DNA of 64,000 bases, taken from Vibrio superstes (GTDB taxonomy: Bacteria > Pseudomonadota > Gammaproteobacteria > Enterobacterales > Vibrionaceae). The translations under genes and the position numbers were made by a program. Within the stretch, counting starts at the first letter, position 1. The number at the start of each line of letters is the position of its first letter. A model generated the notes under the pieces. That model was not told the origin of the DNA, made no database searches, and was given only the letters and a program-made list of their open reading frames with translations. Below, piece after piece: positions 55,616-64,000 of this stretch. The stretch spans positions 434,001 to 498,000 of the forward strand of contig NZ_BCUR01000004.1 in the NCBI RefSeq assembly GCF_003569005.1, written 5' to 3'.

Positions 55616-55684
55616 ATGAATACACGTAGCCTGATTACCCGAATGATTATTACCAGCACCACGAGTGTTGGGGCAGGCTGCTGA
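55616..55684 (+). CDS. thrL: thr operon leader peptide
   Basis: This 22-codon frame begins MNTRSLITRMIITSTT and ends with a short SVGAGC tail and TGA. It has five Thr (residues 3, 8, 13, 15, 16) and three Ile (7, 11, 12), the two amino acids whose charged tRNAs control threonine attenuation. A terminator follows 16 bases after the stop, then thrA. It is the functional equivalent of E. coli ThrL (also Thr/Ile-rich) but quite different in sequence. The ribosome site is weak. Confidence 0.85.
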   Translation: MNTRSLITRMIITSTTSVGAGC

Positions 55685-55739
55685 AAGAAACATTTTTTAA
55701 AAAAGGCCTGTATCCCACCAGATACAGGCCTTTTTTTTT
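55628..55739 (+). promoter_or_regulatory. thr attenuator with alternative pairings and terminator
   Basis: The terminator stem AAAAGGCCTGTATC / GATACAGGCCTTTT (55701-55734, loop CCACCA) is followed by a T-run. A leader segment CAGGCT (55674-55679) can pair either with AGCCTG (55628-55633) inside the thrL coding part or, through CAGGC, with GCCTG (55706-55710) of the terminator's left arm. GGGG at 55670-55673 and CCC at 55714-55716 can extend the second pairing. Ribosome stalling on the Thr/Ile codons would favour the second, antiterminating pairing. Confidence 0.8.
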
Positions 55740-55765
55740 ACAATTTTTAGCTCAGGGAGAATGGA

Positions 55766-58225
55766 ATGCGAGTATTGAAATTTGGAGGATCTTCGCTAGC
55801 GGATGCAGATAGATTTTTGCGAGCGGCGAACATCATTGCGAATAATGCGGATCAGGAAGAGTTAGCAGTAGTGCTGTCAGCTCCAGGGAAAACCACCAAC
55901 AAGCTGGTAGCGATCATCGAAGCAGCTTTAAACAAGCAAGATGCTGAGCTGCAAATCAAAGAGCTGCGCAACTCTTTTACTGGGTTGTCTAACGAGATAA
56001 AGAAAGAGCTACCTAACATTCAACTCGCAGAGTTTGAGGCTCAAGTTAAGGAGTCTCTAGATAATCTGGTTGAGTTTGTTCAAGGCATCAAGCTTTTAGG
56101 CATGTGCCCAAACAATGTTAATGCTCGCATCATCAGTAAGGGTGAGAAAGTCTCTATTCGCCTGATGAAAGCGGTTCTTGAAGCGAAAGGCCAAGCAGCA
56201 GGTCTTATAGACCCAGTTCAATACCTATACGCTAAAGGTGACTACCTTGAAGCTATGGTTGATGTTGACGTCTCAACGCAAAACTTTGTTCAATCTCCAC
56301 TTCCAAAAGGACAAGTGCACCTAATGCCTGGCTTTACTGCCGGCAATGAAAAGGGTGAACTAGTGACATTAGGTCGTAATGGCTCTGATTATTCAGCGGC
56401 AGTATTGGCTGCATGTTTACGTGCAGACTGCTGTGAAATCTGGACAGATGTTGATGGTGTCTACAACTGTGATCCTCGCCTAGTAGAAGATGCACGCCTA
56501 TTAAAATCTCTGAGCTACCAAGAAGCGATGGAGCTTTCTTATTTTGGTGCATCGGTTTTACATCCCAAGACCATCGCTCCTATTGCTCAGTTCCATATCC
56601 CATGTCTCATTAAGAACAGCTTTAATCCGCAAGGTGCAGGCACCTTGATTGGCCTAGATACCGGTGAAGATAATCTGGACATTAAGGGTATTACTACCCT
56701 AAATGAGCTAACAATGGTCAACGTATCAGGTCCTGGAATGAAGGGCATGGTAGGTATGGCGAGCCGCGTATTTGGCGCTATGTCCTCGGCTGGTATCTCT
56801 ATTGTTCTTATTACTCAGTCTTCTTCAGAATACAGCATCAGTTTCTGTATCGAAGCGGCGAATCGTCAGCGAGCTAAATCAGTACTTGAAGAGGCGTTTG
56901 AGCTAGAGCTAAAAGACAGCCTATTAGAGCCTGTAGAATTTATTGATGACGTGGCTATTTTAACGCTGGTAGGCGATGGTATGCGCACCTCTCGCGGTGT
57001 AGCGTCTAAGTTCTTCACCTCATTAACTCAGGTGAACGTGAACATTACCGCTATTGCTCAGGGCTCATCTGAGCGCGCAATCTCAGCCGTTATCCCTGAA
57101 GATAAGATCTCTAAGGCGATCAAGGCGTGTCATGAAAACCTATTTAACTCTAAGCACTTCCTTGACCTATTTGTCGTTGGCGTAGGTGGTGTTGGCGGTG
57201 AGCTTGTGGATCAAGTGGCTCGTCAGCAACAGAAACTGGCCAAGAAAGGGATTGTCATTCGCGTATGTGCTCTAGCAAACAGCCAAGGCATGTTACTCGA
57301 CGGTGAAGGCCTAAACCTTGAGCATTGGCGTGACCGTATGAACAATGCAAGCGAGAAGTTCAGCCTAGCGTCGCTAAGCGCAATGGTTCAGCGCAACCAC
57401 ATCATCAACCCTGTATTAGTGGACTGTACTTCAAGTGAGAATGTTGCGGGACAATACGCTGATTTCCTTCAAGCGGGCTTCCATGTCGTTACACCGAACA
57501 AGAAGGCCAACACAGCAAGCATGGCGTACTACCATCAGCTTCGTCAGGTGGCGCGCTCTTCTCGTCGTAAACTCATGTATGAAACAACGGTTGGCGCGGG
57601 CTTGCCAGTGATCGAAAACCTACAAAACCTAATCAATGCAGGTGATGAACTGGTTAAGTTCAACGGCATCCTATCCGGCTCCCTTTCTTTCATCTTTGGT
57701 AAGCTAGATGAAGGAATGACACTGAGTGAAGCGACTAAGGTTGCAATGGAAAATGGCTTTACTGAGCCAGATCCTCGTGATGACCTATCAGGCATGGATG
57801 TGGCGCGTAAGCTGCTTATCCTAGCTCGTGAAACCGGCATGGCCATAGAACTAGAAGACGTTGTTGTCGACCAAGCGCTACCACCAGGCTTTGATGACTC
57901 AGGCTCTATTGAAGAGTTTGTCGAACGTCTACCTCAAGCTGATGCGTACTTCTCGGAAATGTCGCAAAAGGCGGCAGAAGAAGGCAAGGTACTTCGCTAT
58001 GTAGGTGAAATCGTTGATGGCAAATGTCGCGTGACGATTGCTGCAGTCAATGAAGACGATCCTCTATTTAAAGTTAAAGATGGTGAAAATGCCCTAGCAT
58101 TCTATAGCCGTTACTACCAACCAATTCCACTGGTTATGCGTGGCTACGGTGCGGGTACTGAGGTAACTGCTGCTGGTGTATTCTCTGATGTTATGCGTAC
58201 ATTGGGCTGGAAACTGGGGATCTAA
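55766..58225 (+). CDS. thrA: Bifunctional aspartokinase I / homoserine dehydrogenase I ThrA
   Basis: ThrA catalyses the first and third steps from aspartate to threonine. The 819-aa protein has an N-terminal aspartokinase ([30 protein letters not shown]; ~1-300), a central ACT regulatory region ([20 protein letters not shown] and [18 protein letters not shown]), and a C-terminal homoserine dehydrogenase ([40 protein letters not shown]). The length matches E. coli (820). It is first in thrABC behind the attenuator. Confidence 0.98.
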   Translation: MRVLKFGGSSLADADRFLRAANIIANNADQEELAVVLSAPGKTTNKLVAIIEAALNKQDAELQIKELRNSFTGLSNEIKKELPNIQLAEFEAQVKESLDNLVEFVQGIKLLGMCPNNVNARIISKGEKVSIRLMKAVLEAKGQAAGLIDPVQYLYAKGDYLEAMVDVDVSTQNFVQSPLPKGQVHLMPGFTAGNEKGELVTLGRNGSDYSAAVLAACLRADCCEIWTDVDGVYNCDPRLVEDARLLKSLSYQEAMELSYFGASVLHPKTIAPIAQFHIPCLIKNSFNPQGAGTLIGLDTGEDNLDIKGITTLNELTMVNVSGPGMKGMVGMASRVFGAMSSAGISIVLITQSSSEYSISFCIEAANRQRAKSVLEEAFELELKDSLLEPVEFIDDVAILTLVGDGMRTSRGVASKFFTSLTQVNVNITAIAQGSSERAISAVIPEDKISKAIKACHENLFNSKHFLDLFVVGVGGVGGELVDQVARQQQKLAKKGIVIRVCALANSQGMLLDGEGLNLEHWRDRMNNASEKFSLASLSAMVQRNHIINPVLVDCTSSENVAGQYADFLQAGFHVVTPNKKANTASMAYYHQLRQVARSSRRKLMYETTVGAGLPVIENLQNLINAGDELVKFNGILSGSLSFIFGKLDEGMTLSEATKVAMENGFTEPDPRDDLSGMDVARKLLILARETGMAIELEDVVVDQALPPGFDDSGSIEEFVERLPQADAYFSEMSQKAAEEGKVLRYVGEIVDGKCRVTIAAVNEDDPLFKVKDGENALAFYSRYYQPIPLVMRGYGAGTEVTAAGVFSDVMRTLGWKLGI

Positions 58226-58227
58226 AC

Positions 58228-59190
58228 ATGAAAGAGAGTGTTTGTGTTTATGCTCCAGCATCAATCGGTAATGTGAGCGTTGGCTTTGATGTGCTAGGAG
58301 CAGCGGTATCACCTGTTGATGGCACGCTGCTTGGTGACCGAGTGATGGTCACTGCTGGTGAATCTGCATTTGAACTAAAAACAGCGGGCCGTTTTGTTGC
58401 AAAGCTACCTGCTGATGCGAAACAAAATATTGTGTATCGCTGCTGGCAGGTGTTTACTCGTGAAATGTCGAGCAAGGGACAGCCTATGCGTCACCTTGAA
58501 ATGACCCTAGAGAAGAACATGCCAATCGGTTCGGGCTTGGGCTCAAGTGCTTGCTCTATTGTCGCGGCATTGGATGCGCTGAATCAGTTCCATGACAATC
58601 CGCTTAACGAAACAGAATTGTTGGCGTTAATGGGGGAAATGGAAGGCGAAATCTCAGGTGGTGTTCACTACGACAATGTCGCACCTTGCTACCTTGGTGG
58701 CGTGCAGTTGATGGTTGAAGAGCTTGGCATTATCAGTCAAGAGGTGCCGAGTTTTGACAGCTGGTACTGGGTAATGGCTTATCCTGGCATCAATGTGTCC
58801 ACAGCTGCCGCGCGCGAGATCTTGCCGGCTCAATACCGTAGACAAGACATCATCGCTCATGGGCGTCATTTAGCTGGCTTTATTCATGCTAGCTATTCAG
58901 GCCAACCCGAGCTTGCCGCTAAGATGATCAAAGACGTCATTGCTGAACCTTATAGACAGCGTCTATTGCCAGGTTTCCCTGAAGCTCGCAGCTATGCGGC
59001 AACCGCAGGCGCTCTGACCTCAGGAATTTCAGGCAGTGGTCCCACAATGTTTACTATCTGTGATAGTTTAGAGGTTGCGGAGCGAGTCAAATCTTGGCTT
59101 GAAGTTAATTATGTACAAAATGATGAAGGATTCGTGCACATCTGCAAGATAGATCAGCAGGGCTCGAAAGTAACAGGAAGTAAATTATGA
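58228..59190 (+). CDS. thrB: Homoserine kinase ThrB
   Basis: ThrB phosphorylates homoserine. The 320-aa GHMP kinase has the N-terminal [20 protein letters not shown], the ATP motif [20 protein letters not shown], and the C-terminal [18 protein letters not shown]. It begins 2 bp after thrA and overlaps thrC by 4 bp (ATGA). Confidence 0.97.
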   Translation: MKESVCVYAPASIGNVSVGFDVLGAAVSPVDGTLLGDRVMVTAGESAFELKTAGRFVAKLPADAKQNIVYRCWQVFTREMSSKGQPMRHLEMTLEKNMPIGSGLGSSACSIVAALDALNQFHDNPLNETELLALMGEMEGEISGGVHYDNVAPCYLGGVQLMVEELGIISQEVPSFDSWYWVMAYPGINVSTAAAREILPAQYRRQDIIAHGRHLAGFIHASYSGQPELAAKMIKDVIAEPYRQRLLPGFPEARSYAATAGALTSGISGSGPTMFTICDSLEVAERVKSWLEVNYVQNDEGFVHICKIDQQGSKVTGSKL

Positions 59191-60467
59191 AGCTGTATAA
59201 CATCAAAGAAAATGACGAGCAGGTCTCTTTTGGACAAGCGGTTCGTCAGGGGTTAGGTCGCAATCAAGGGTTGTTTTTCCCAACCAATATCCCAGCACTC
59301 GATAACATCGACGCGTTGCTCGAGGAAGACTTTGTAACCCGAAGCAGTAAGATACTTTCGGCGCTTATTGGTGATGAGCTTTCTGAGTCTCAAGTCTCTC
59401 AGATGGTAGATACCGCATTTCAGTTCCCAGCGCCTATCAAATCAGTTAAAGACGGCACTTATGCACTAGAGTTGTTCCACGGTCCTACACTCGCGTTTAA
59501 GGACTTTGGCGGTCGCTTTATGGCTCAGTCACTAGCAACGGTTTCTAAGGGTGGCAAGATCACTATCTTGACGGCAACCTCAGGTGACACAGGCGCAGCG
59601 GTTGCTCATGCCTTCTACGGCATGGCGGATATCAACGTCGTTATTCTGTATCCAAAAGGCAAGATCAGCCCTCTTCAAGAGAAGCTATTTTGTACGCTTG
59701 GTAAGAACATTCATACTGTTGCCATTGATGGTGACTTTGATGACTGTCAGGCATTGGTAAAGAAAGCATTTGATGATGAAGCTCTACGTCAAGAGATTGG
59801 GCTGAACTCAGCGAACTCAATTAACATCAGCCGTTTGATGGCTCAAATCTGTTACTACTTTGAAGCGGCTGCTCAAATGAGCAAGTCAGAGCGCGAGAAT
59901 CTGGTGATTTCAGTGCCAAGTGGTAACTTTGGCAACCTAACAGCAGGCTTGCTTGCCAAGGCCTTAGGCCTGCCGATCAAGCGTTTTATCGCAGCCACTA
60001 ATGCCAATGATACTGTGCCACGCTACCTAGAAACCGGTAAGTGGGAGCCAAAACCAACGGTTGCTACTACTTCAAACGCAATGGATGTTAGCCAGCCAAA
60101 TAACTGGCCTCGTATTGAAGAGCTTTGTCAGCGCGAAGGCTGGGGATTAGATACTCTTGGTAGCGCAGCCGTAACGGATGAGCAAAGTGCCGCGAGCGTG
60201 AAGGAGTTGTACGATTCAGGCTATCTATGTGAGCCTCATGGCGCGATTGCATACCGTGCTCTTCAAGAGCAACTTGCTGAGGGTGAAACTGGCCTGTTCC
60301 TATGCACTGCTCACCCTGCGAAGTTCAAAGAAGTGGTCGATGATATCCTAGGTACTGATATCGAATTACCAGGACCTCTGGCAAAGCATGCTGCGATGGA
60401 CCTGTTGTCAGAAGATCTTGCTAATGATTTTGACCTGTTAAAAACAGTGTTGAGAAAAGTACAGTAA
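59187..60467 (+). CDS. thrC: Threonine synthase ThrC
   Basis: ThrC is the PLP enzyme that converts phosphohomoserine to threonine. The 426-aa protein has [18 protein letters not shown] with the PLP lysine, [38 protein letters not shown], and [20 protein letters not shown] for phosphate binding. It ends the operon with a strong terminator. Confidence 0.97.
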   Translation: MKLYNIKENDEQVSFGQAVRQGLGRNQGLFFPTNIPALDNIDALLEEDFVTRSSKILSALIGDELSESQVSQMVDTAFQFPAPIKSVKDGTYALELFHGPTLAFKDFGGRFMAQSLATVSKGGKITILTATSGDTGAAVAHAFYGMADINVVILYPKGKISPLQEKLFCTLGKNIHTVAIDGDFDDCQALVKKAFDDEALRQEIGLNSANSINISRLMAQICYYFEAAAQMSKSERENLVISVPSGNFGNLTAGLLAKALGLPIKRFIAATNANDTVPRYLETGKWEPKPTVATTSNAMDVSQPNNWPRIEELCQREGWGLDTLGSAAVTDEQSAASVKELYDSGYLCEPHGAIAYRALQEQLAEGETGLFLCTAHPAKFKEVVDDILGTDIELPGPLAKHAAMDLLSEDLANDFDLLKTVLRKVQ

Positions 60468-60480
60468 TCTTCTGTAGATA

Positions 60481-60510
60481 AAAAAACGGCGCTCAGGCGC
60501 CGTTTTTTTA
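60481..60510 (+). terminator. Terminator of thrABC
   Basis: AAAAAACGGCGC / GCGCCGTTTTTT forms a stem with loop TCAG, 13 bases after the thrC stop. Confidence 0.93.
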
Positions 60511-60534
60511 TGTCTGTGGCAAGCTATAGACACA

Positions 60535-60564
60535 AAAAAGCCCGGCAACGTGAATTGCCAGGCT
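60535..60564 (-). terminator. Terminator of grcA
   Basis: On the minus strand AGCCTGGCAA / TTGCCGGGCT, with one G-U-type mismatch, is followed by a T-run. It lies 26 bp past the grcA stop. Confidence 0.85.
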
Positions 60565-60590
60565 TTTAGAATTTTTACTAAAGCTCTAGA

Positions 60591-60968
60591 TTATAGAGAC
60601 TCAGTGAAAGTACGTGCGATAACGTCTTTTTGTTGTTCAGCCGTTAGAGAGTTGAAACGCACAGCATAGCCCGATACACGGATAGTTAGCTGAGGGTATT
60701 TCTCTGGGTGCTTAACAGCGTCTTCTAGAGTATCACGCTTAAGAACGTTCACGTTTAGGTGCTGACCGCCTTCGATTTTAGGTGCTTTTTCGATAGCGAT
60801 TTCGCGGCTCTCGTAGTCACCTAGATCTGAAGCAGGGATTACTTGATCTGCTTCATAGCCAGACGCTGCAACAACACAACGAGCTTCGTTCTTTTCAGAA
60901 TCTAGTAGCCAGATAGAGTTTAGAAGCTCATCGTTAGCTGCCTTAGTGATTTGAATTCCTTGGATCAT
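60591..60968 (-). CDS. grcA: Autonomous glycyl radical cofactor GrcA (YfiD)
   Basis: GrcA replaces the damaged glycyl-radical domain of pyruvate formate-lyase and is induced by low oxygen or acid. The 125-aa protein (E. coli 127) has [51 protein letters not shown] with glycyl-radical Gly100, and RTFTESL. I chose the ATG at 60968 because GAGGAG lies just upstream; an in-frame GTG at 60986 precedes that site. Confidence 0.96.
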   Translation of the reverse strand: MIQGIQITKAANDELLNSIWLLDSEKNEARCVVAASGYEADQVIPASDLGDYESREIAIEKAPKIEGGQHLNVNVLKRDTLEDAVKHPEKYPQLTIRVSGYAVRFNSLTAEQQKDVIARTFTESL

Positions 60969-61057
60969 AATTTTCTCCTCAGCCACATAAGTGGGTTCGA
61001 TTTACGGATAAACTTGGAGCTTTTTCAATCGCTCACTGCATGTTTGCCATTTTAATA

Positions 61058-61071
61058 TTGATTTACGTCAA
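61058..61071 (-). promoter_or_regulatory. Promoter-proximal FNR box of grcA
   Basis: TTGAT-TTAC-GTCAA matches the FNR consensus at 9 of 10 positions. It is centred at 61064.5, 96 bp before the grcA ATG. A class II position would place the start near 61024; I see no good -10 hexamer there. Confidence 0.65.
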
Positions 61072-61110
61072 AAAACAACTAAAAACCATATTTTTTTTAA
61101 GGTGTTTTCC

Positions 61111-61124
61111 ATGACTATGATCAA
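61111..61124 (-). promoter_or_regulatory. Promoter-distal FNR-like box of grcA
   Basis: ATGAC-TATG-ATCAA matches the FNR consensus at 8 of 10 positions. It is centred at 61117.5, exactly 53 bp upstream of the proximal box. Confidence 0.5.
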
Positions 61125-61287
61125 GTTATAATTAATTCATTGATTTACAGTTCGATCTTTAACAAGATTGGCGAAATTAGCTGTTATTGTGTAGTTTTTT
61201 AACAACATTTGTATCAAGTTTGTTGCTGTATGCGTCGAGTATATCGTGGTGTAAGTGACAACAATTAGAAGATAAAGAGAACTTTTT

Positions 61288-62139
61288 ATGTCGACAAACA
61301 AGTTTATTGGCGCGCATGTCTCCGCCGCTGGTGGCGTAGAAAACGCTCCTCTTAGAGCAAAAGAAATTGGTGCAAATGCCTTCGCCTTGTTTACTAAGAA
61401 TCAGCGACAGTGGGTGGCTAAGCCTTTAACGCAAAAAAGCATTGATTCGTTCAAGAAAAACTGTACGGCGTTAGGGTTCAAATCTGAGCAGATCCTGCCA
61501 CACGACTCATACTTGATAAATTTGGGTGCCCCTGAAGAAGAAAAGCTAGAGAAATCTCGCGCCGCATTTATTGATGAGATGGAGCGTTGTGAGCAACTTG
61601 GTTTGACGCTATTGAATTTCCACCCAGGTAGTCACTTAAAGAAAATCTCAGAAACAGAGTGCCTGGCGCGTATTGCTGAATCCATCAACCTTGCTCACAA
61701 AGCTGTACCGAATGTCATAGCGGTTATTGAGAACACCGCAGGGCAGGGTACTAACCTCGGCTGGCGATTTGAACACCTAGCCGAGATCATTGAACAGGTT
61801 GAAGATAAAAGCCGCGTTGGCGTATGTATCGATACTTGCCACACCTTTGTTGCAGGGTACGACCTACGAACGTTTGAAGCGTGTGAGGAGACATTTGCAG
61901 AGTTTGATCGTGTAGTGGGTATGCACTATCTGCGTGCAATGCACATCAATGATTCAAAAATAGTACTGGGTGGTAAGGTCGATCGACACCACTCATTGGG
62001 GGCTGGAGAAATCGGTTGGGATTGCTTTAAGTACATTTGTCAGGACTCCCGTTTTGATGGAATCCCGCTGATCCTAGAGACCATCGAGCCTGAGATATGG
62101 AAAGATGAGATTCAAAGCCTGCGAGCGTTCGCACTTTAA
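61288..62139 (+). CDS. nfo: Endonuclease IV Nfo
   Basis: Nfo is the zinc-dependent AP endonuclease of base excision repair. The 283-aa TIM-barrel protein has [66 protein letters not shown] and [13 protein letters not shown], which carry the metal ligands. The length is close to E. coli (285). The Shine-Dalgarno (AGAGAA) is modest. Confidence 0.97.
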   Translation: MSTNKFIGAHVSAAGGVENAPLRAKEIGANAFALFTKNQRQWVAKPLTQKSIDSFKKNCTALGFKSEQILPHDSYLINLGAPEEEKLEKSRAAFIDEMERCEQLGLTLLNFHPGSHLKKISETECLARIAESINLAHKAVPNVIAVIENTAGQGTNLGWRFEHLAEIIEQVEDKSRVGVCIDTCHTFVAGYDLRTFEACEETFAEFDRVVGMHYLRAMHINDSKIVLGGKVDRHHSLGAGEIGWDCFKYICQDSRFDGIPLILETIEPEIWKDEIQSLRAFAL

Positions 62140-62189
62140 ATTATTTTTCTAATAGTTTGCTTTATTGGCACGCTTCTTCCATTACTTAA

Positions 62190-62205
62190 AGTGACAGCCG
62201 TCACA
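62190..62205. promoter_or_regulatory. CRP-like site before the 29-codon ORF
   Basis: AGTGA-N6-TCACA matches the CRP core at 9 of 10 positions, inside the inverted repeat GTGAC-N4-GTCAC. It is centred at 62197.5, 27 bp before the small ORF start. This is too close for class II activation of that start, so repression or another regulator is possible. Confidence 0.4.
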
Positions 62206-62224
62206 AATAGAATTGGAGTGTGCC

Positions 62225-62314
62225 ATGTTTACATCTATCTTCCCTCAAGCTCGTCCATGTCAACGTGGTCAAGGTCACCATCGCTCTCCTCAGCGCAGTA
62301 CTAAAAAGAAGTAA
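62225..62314 (+). CDS. Small basic 29-aa protein of unknown function
   Basis: The ATG at 62225 has a GGAG six bases upstream, a textbook ribosome site. The peptide starts [16 protein letters not shown] and ends RSTKKK; it holds 4 Arg, 3 Lys, 2 His and no acidic residue, so it is strongly basic. No family is recognised. It lies between nfo and ung on the same strand, and a regulatory-looking palindrome is just upstream. A real small protein is more likely than chance, but this is unproven. Confidence 0.5.
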   Translation: MFTSIFPQARPCQRGQGHHRSPQRSTKKK

Positions 62315-62379
62315 TACCTAAATCCGACTCAGTATGCCAATATCTTCTTTATTGTGACAAAGAGATAGAGAAGACGGCA

Positions 62380-63060
62380 TTGAGTTGGCAAGATTTTATT
62401 GAACAGGAGCGCTCGCAAGAGTACTTCCAAATCCTACAAGCTTTTATCGATGAAGAGCGGGCTTCAGGTAAAGCCATTTACCCTGCACCGGAACATGTTT
62501 TTGCAGCATTTGAGCAGACACCGATAGAGAAGACTAAAGTGGTCATTCTTGGTCAAGACCCTTATCACGGCCCAAATCAAGCCCACGGTCTTAGCTTTTC
62601 AGTGTTGCCGGGTAATAAGATCCCGCCTTCTCTTCGCAACATCTACAAAGAACTCTCACAAGACATTGAAGGCTTTGAGGTGCCAGATCATGGCTATCTA
62701 AAGTCTTGGGCAGAGCAGGGCGTGCTGCTACTGAATACAGTGTTGACAGTTGAACAAGGCAAAGCCCACTCTCATGCGAAAAGTGGCTGGGAGATATTCA
62801 CACAAAAAGCCATTGAGTATTTGGTTAACCAGCAGAAAAATATCGTTTTTATACTTTGGGGAGCGCACGCTCAGAAAAAAGTGGCCAGCATCAATGCGGA
62901 TGATCACTGTATATTAACGTCACCGCATCCATCTCCATTATCGGCCCGACGTGGCTTTTTTGGTTGCCGACATTTTTCCTTAGCTAACCACTATTTAGAT
63001 CAATGCGGCAAAAACGGCATAAACTGGCATATCCCAACGGCTAATTTGACGCTTTTTTGA
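62380..63060 (+). CDS. ung: Uracil-DNA glycosylase Ung
   Basis: Ung removes uracil from DNA. The 226-aa protein has the catalytic water-activating motif [38 protein letters not shown], and the leucine-intercalation loop [13 protein letters not shown]. The start is a TTG at 62380 ([10 protein letters not shown]) with a weak GAGAAG upstream; no ATG is available near the expected N-terminus. The nfo-ung pairing puts two base-excision enzymes side by side. Confidence 0.96.
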   Translation: MSWQDFIEQERSQEYFQILQAFIDEERASGKAIYPAPEHVFAAFEQTPIEKTKVVILGQDPYHGPNQAHGLSFSVLPGNKIPPSLRNIYKELSQDIEGFEVPDHGYLKSWAEQGVLLLNTVLTVEQGKAHSHAKSGWEIFTQKAIEYLVNQQKNIVFILWGAHAQKKVASINADDHCILTSPHPSPLSARRGFFGCRHFSLANHYLDQCGKNGINWHIPTANLTLF

Positions 63061-63130
63061 GGTATCCCTAAAACATAGATCGGTAAAATTGCTTAAACTT
63101 AAGTTAGTTATTGATATGGAGGGATGAATC

Positions 63131-63682
63131 ATGATGATTGAAAGGATCCGTCGCGAGCACGGGTACATGGTGCGCTTGCTCGCGATCTTGAGGAAGAAAC
63201 TGACGCAACTGAAAAGTGAAGAACCGATCAACTATACCTTGTTAAAAGAGATTGTTGATTATCTTTGCGATCACTCTGAAAAAACGCACCATCCTAAAGA
63301 AGACCTTATTTATCATTACTTTATTGAGAAGTATGGCAAGCAAGATAAGATCAGCAATCTTGAAGCCGAACACATAGTCCTATCTAAGACAACGCACGAA
63401 TTTTTGGATGTTGTGGAGATGGTATTGCAAGATGCTGTGGTTCCTTTGGATGTATTTTCACAGCAACTTGAAACCTTTATTCAAGAGCAAAAACGACATC
63501 TGGATCTTGAGGAGCGTGAAGTTCTACCTTTGATCAATAAAACTTTTAGCACTTCAGATTGGCAATTTCTTGAGAAAAAATGGGGTGCACAAGAAGACGA
63601 CCCTGTATTTGGTGAGACTATTGCTGATAAGTACAAGCAGCTGGCTGCTAGAGTCAAGCAAACGGATGAAGAGTGCATTTAG
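63131..63682 (+). CDS. Hemerythrin-like HHE-domain protein
   Basis: The 183-aa helical protein has a hemerythrin cation-binding pattern: His10 (RREHGYMVRL), DHSEKTHHPKEDLIYHYF, EAEHIVLSKTTHEFL and EQKRHLDLEEREVLP. Such domains bind a di-iron centre and often serve in oxygen, nitric oxide or iron responses, but the role here is unknown. An AGGGATG site precedes the ATG; a second ATG follows immediately. Confidence 0.85.
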   Translation: MMIERIRREHGYMVRLLAILRKKLTQLKSEEPINYTLLKEIVDYLCDHSEKTHHPKEDLIYHYFIEKYGKQDKISNLEAEHIVLSKTTHEFLDVVEMVLQDAVVPLDVFSQQLETFIQEQKRHLDLEEREVLPLINKTFSTSDWQFLEKKWGAQEDDPVFGETIADKYKQLAARVKQTDEECI

Positions 63683-63690
63683 TACAGATA

Positions 63691-63720
63691 TAAAAAAGGA
63701 TGGGTTAGACCCATCCTTTG
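63691..63720. terminator. Terminator between the hemerythrin gene and the DUF3545 gene
   Basis: AAAGGATGGG / CCCATCCTTT has a 5-base loop. The T-run is strong on the minus strand (for the DUF3545 gene) and weaker on the plus strand. Confidence 0.8.
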
Positions 63721-63739
63721 TCTTTCAAGGGAATCCGTT

Positions 63740-63925
63740 TTACAGCTGAATGTCTTCTAAGCGATATTCACTGCACACGTCCAAATCTAACAACTCCTTT
63801 TGTAGTCTCTGACGATCTTTGATTGCTTCAATTTCACGCCACTTACGTTTTACCGGTTTTGAGCGACCTCTGCGAGTCCCACTTTCTTGTGATTCAAAGA
63901 TACTTTCAAGTTGCAAGCCATCCAT
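63740..63925 (-). CDS. DUF3545 family small protein
   Basis: This 61-aa protein (begins MDGLQLESIFESQESG) has a basic centre TRRGRSKPVKRKWREIEAIKD and an acidic leucine-rich end, LQKELLDLDVCSEYRLEDIQL. The pattern matches DUF3545 as I remember it, a small family found in marine gammaproteobacteria. The function is unknown; the basic helix hints at nucleic-acid or partner binding, which is inference. Confidence 0.7.
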   Translation of the reverse strand: MDGLQLESIFESQESGTRRGRSKPVKRKWREIEAIKDRQRLQKELLDLDVCSEYRLEDIQL

Positions 63926-64000
63926 AAGCTATCCCTTCTAACTGTAATTAAGTACTTTTCTAGCGATTACCTAGCGTGGGTTAAAAACCCTTTAACCAGC

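Overview
The window looks like chromosomal housekeeping DNA from a gammaproteobacterium of the Vibrionaceae, most likely a Vibrio main chromosome. This rests on protein similarity recognised by eye and on gene order: petC-sspAB; dolP-diaA-yraN-lpoA facing rsmI-rnpB; a dcw cluster without ddl or mraZ; lpxC; dciA facing secA-mutT-dapB; carAB; two tandem gltBD pairs; yhcC-arcB; arcA; thrLABC; grcA; nfo-ung. I cannot name the species. I see no tRNA, rRNA, CRISPR array, prophage, transposase or integron.

Layout. Positions 1-1568 hold the 3' end of cytochrome c1 and the sspAB operon, followed by a palindromic intergenic repeat. Positions 1791-5373 (minus) hold the lpoA-yraN-diaA-dolP operon, which links peptidoglycan synthase activation, replication timing and outer-membrane integrity. 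rsmI and the RNase P RNA gene follow on the plus strand. Positions 6948-22555 are an unbroken division and cell-wall run from rsmH to ftsZ, with many 1-4 bp overlaps. lpxC has its own promoter. dciA, the replicative helicase loader, lies divergent to secA. Then come mutT, dapB and carAB.

Positions 33524-37033 are the less conserved part: a TauE/SafE permease with a CRP-type promoter, a LysR regulator that overlaps it tail to tail, yadS, mtnN and a DUF1499 lipoprotein. Positions 37043-49195 carry two complete NADPH-glutamate synthase operons of clearly different lineages. yhcC, arcB, a small lipoprotein and the convergent arcA follow. Next are an orphan exported protein, the threonine operon with a readable leader peptide and attenuator, grcA, nfo, a 29-codon small ORF, ung, a hemerythrin-like protein and a DUF3545 protein.

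Redox regulation is a recurring theme. ArcB and ArcA are both present, arcA has a perfect FNR box upstream, and grcA has two FNR-like boxes 53 bp apart. Nothing here is a convincing new multi-gene system. The points most worth checking are regulatory (grcA, arcA, permease, mtnN and gltB promoters, thr attenuator), the ArcB cysteine pattern, the 29-codon ORF next to a CRP-like site, and the palindromic elements.
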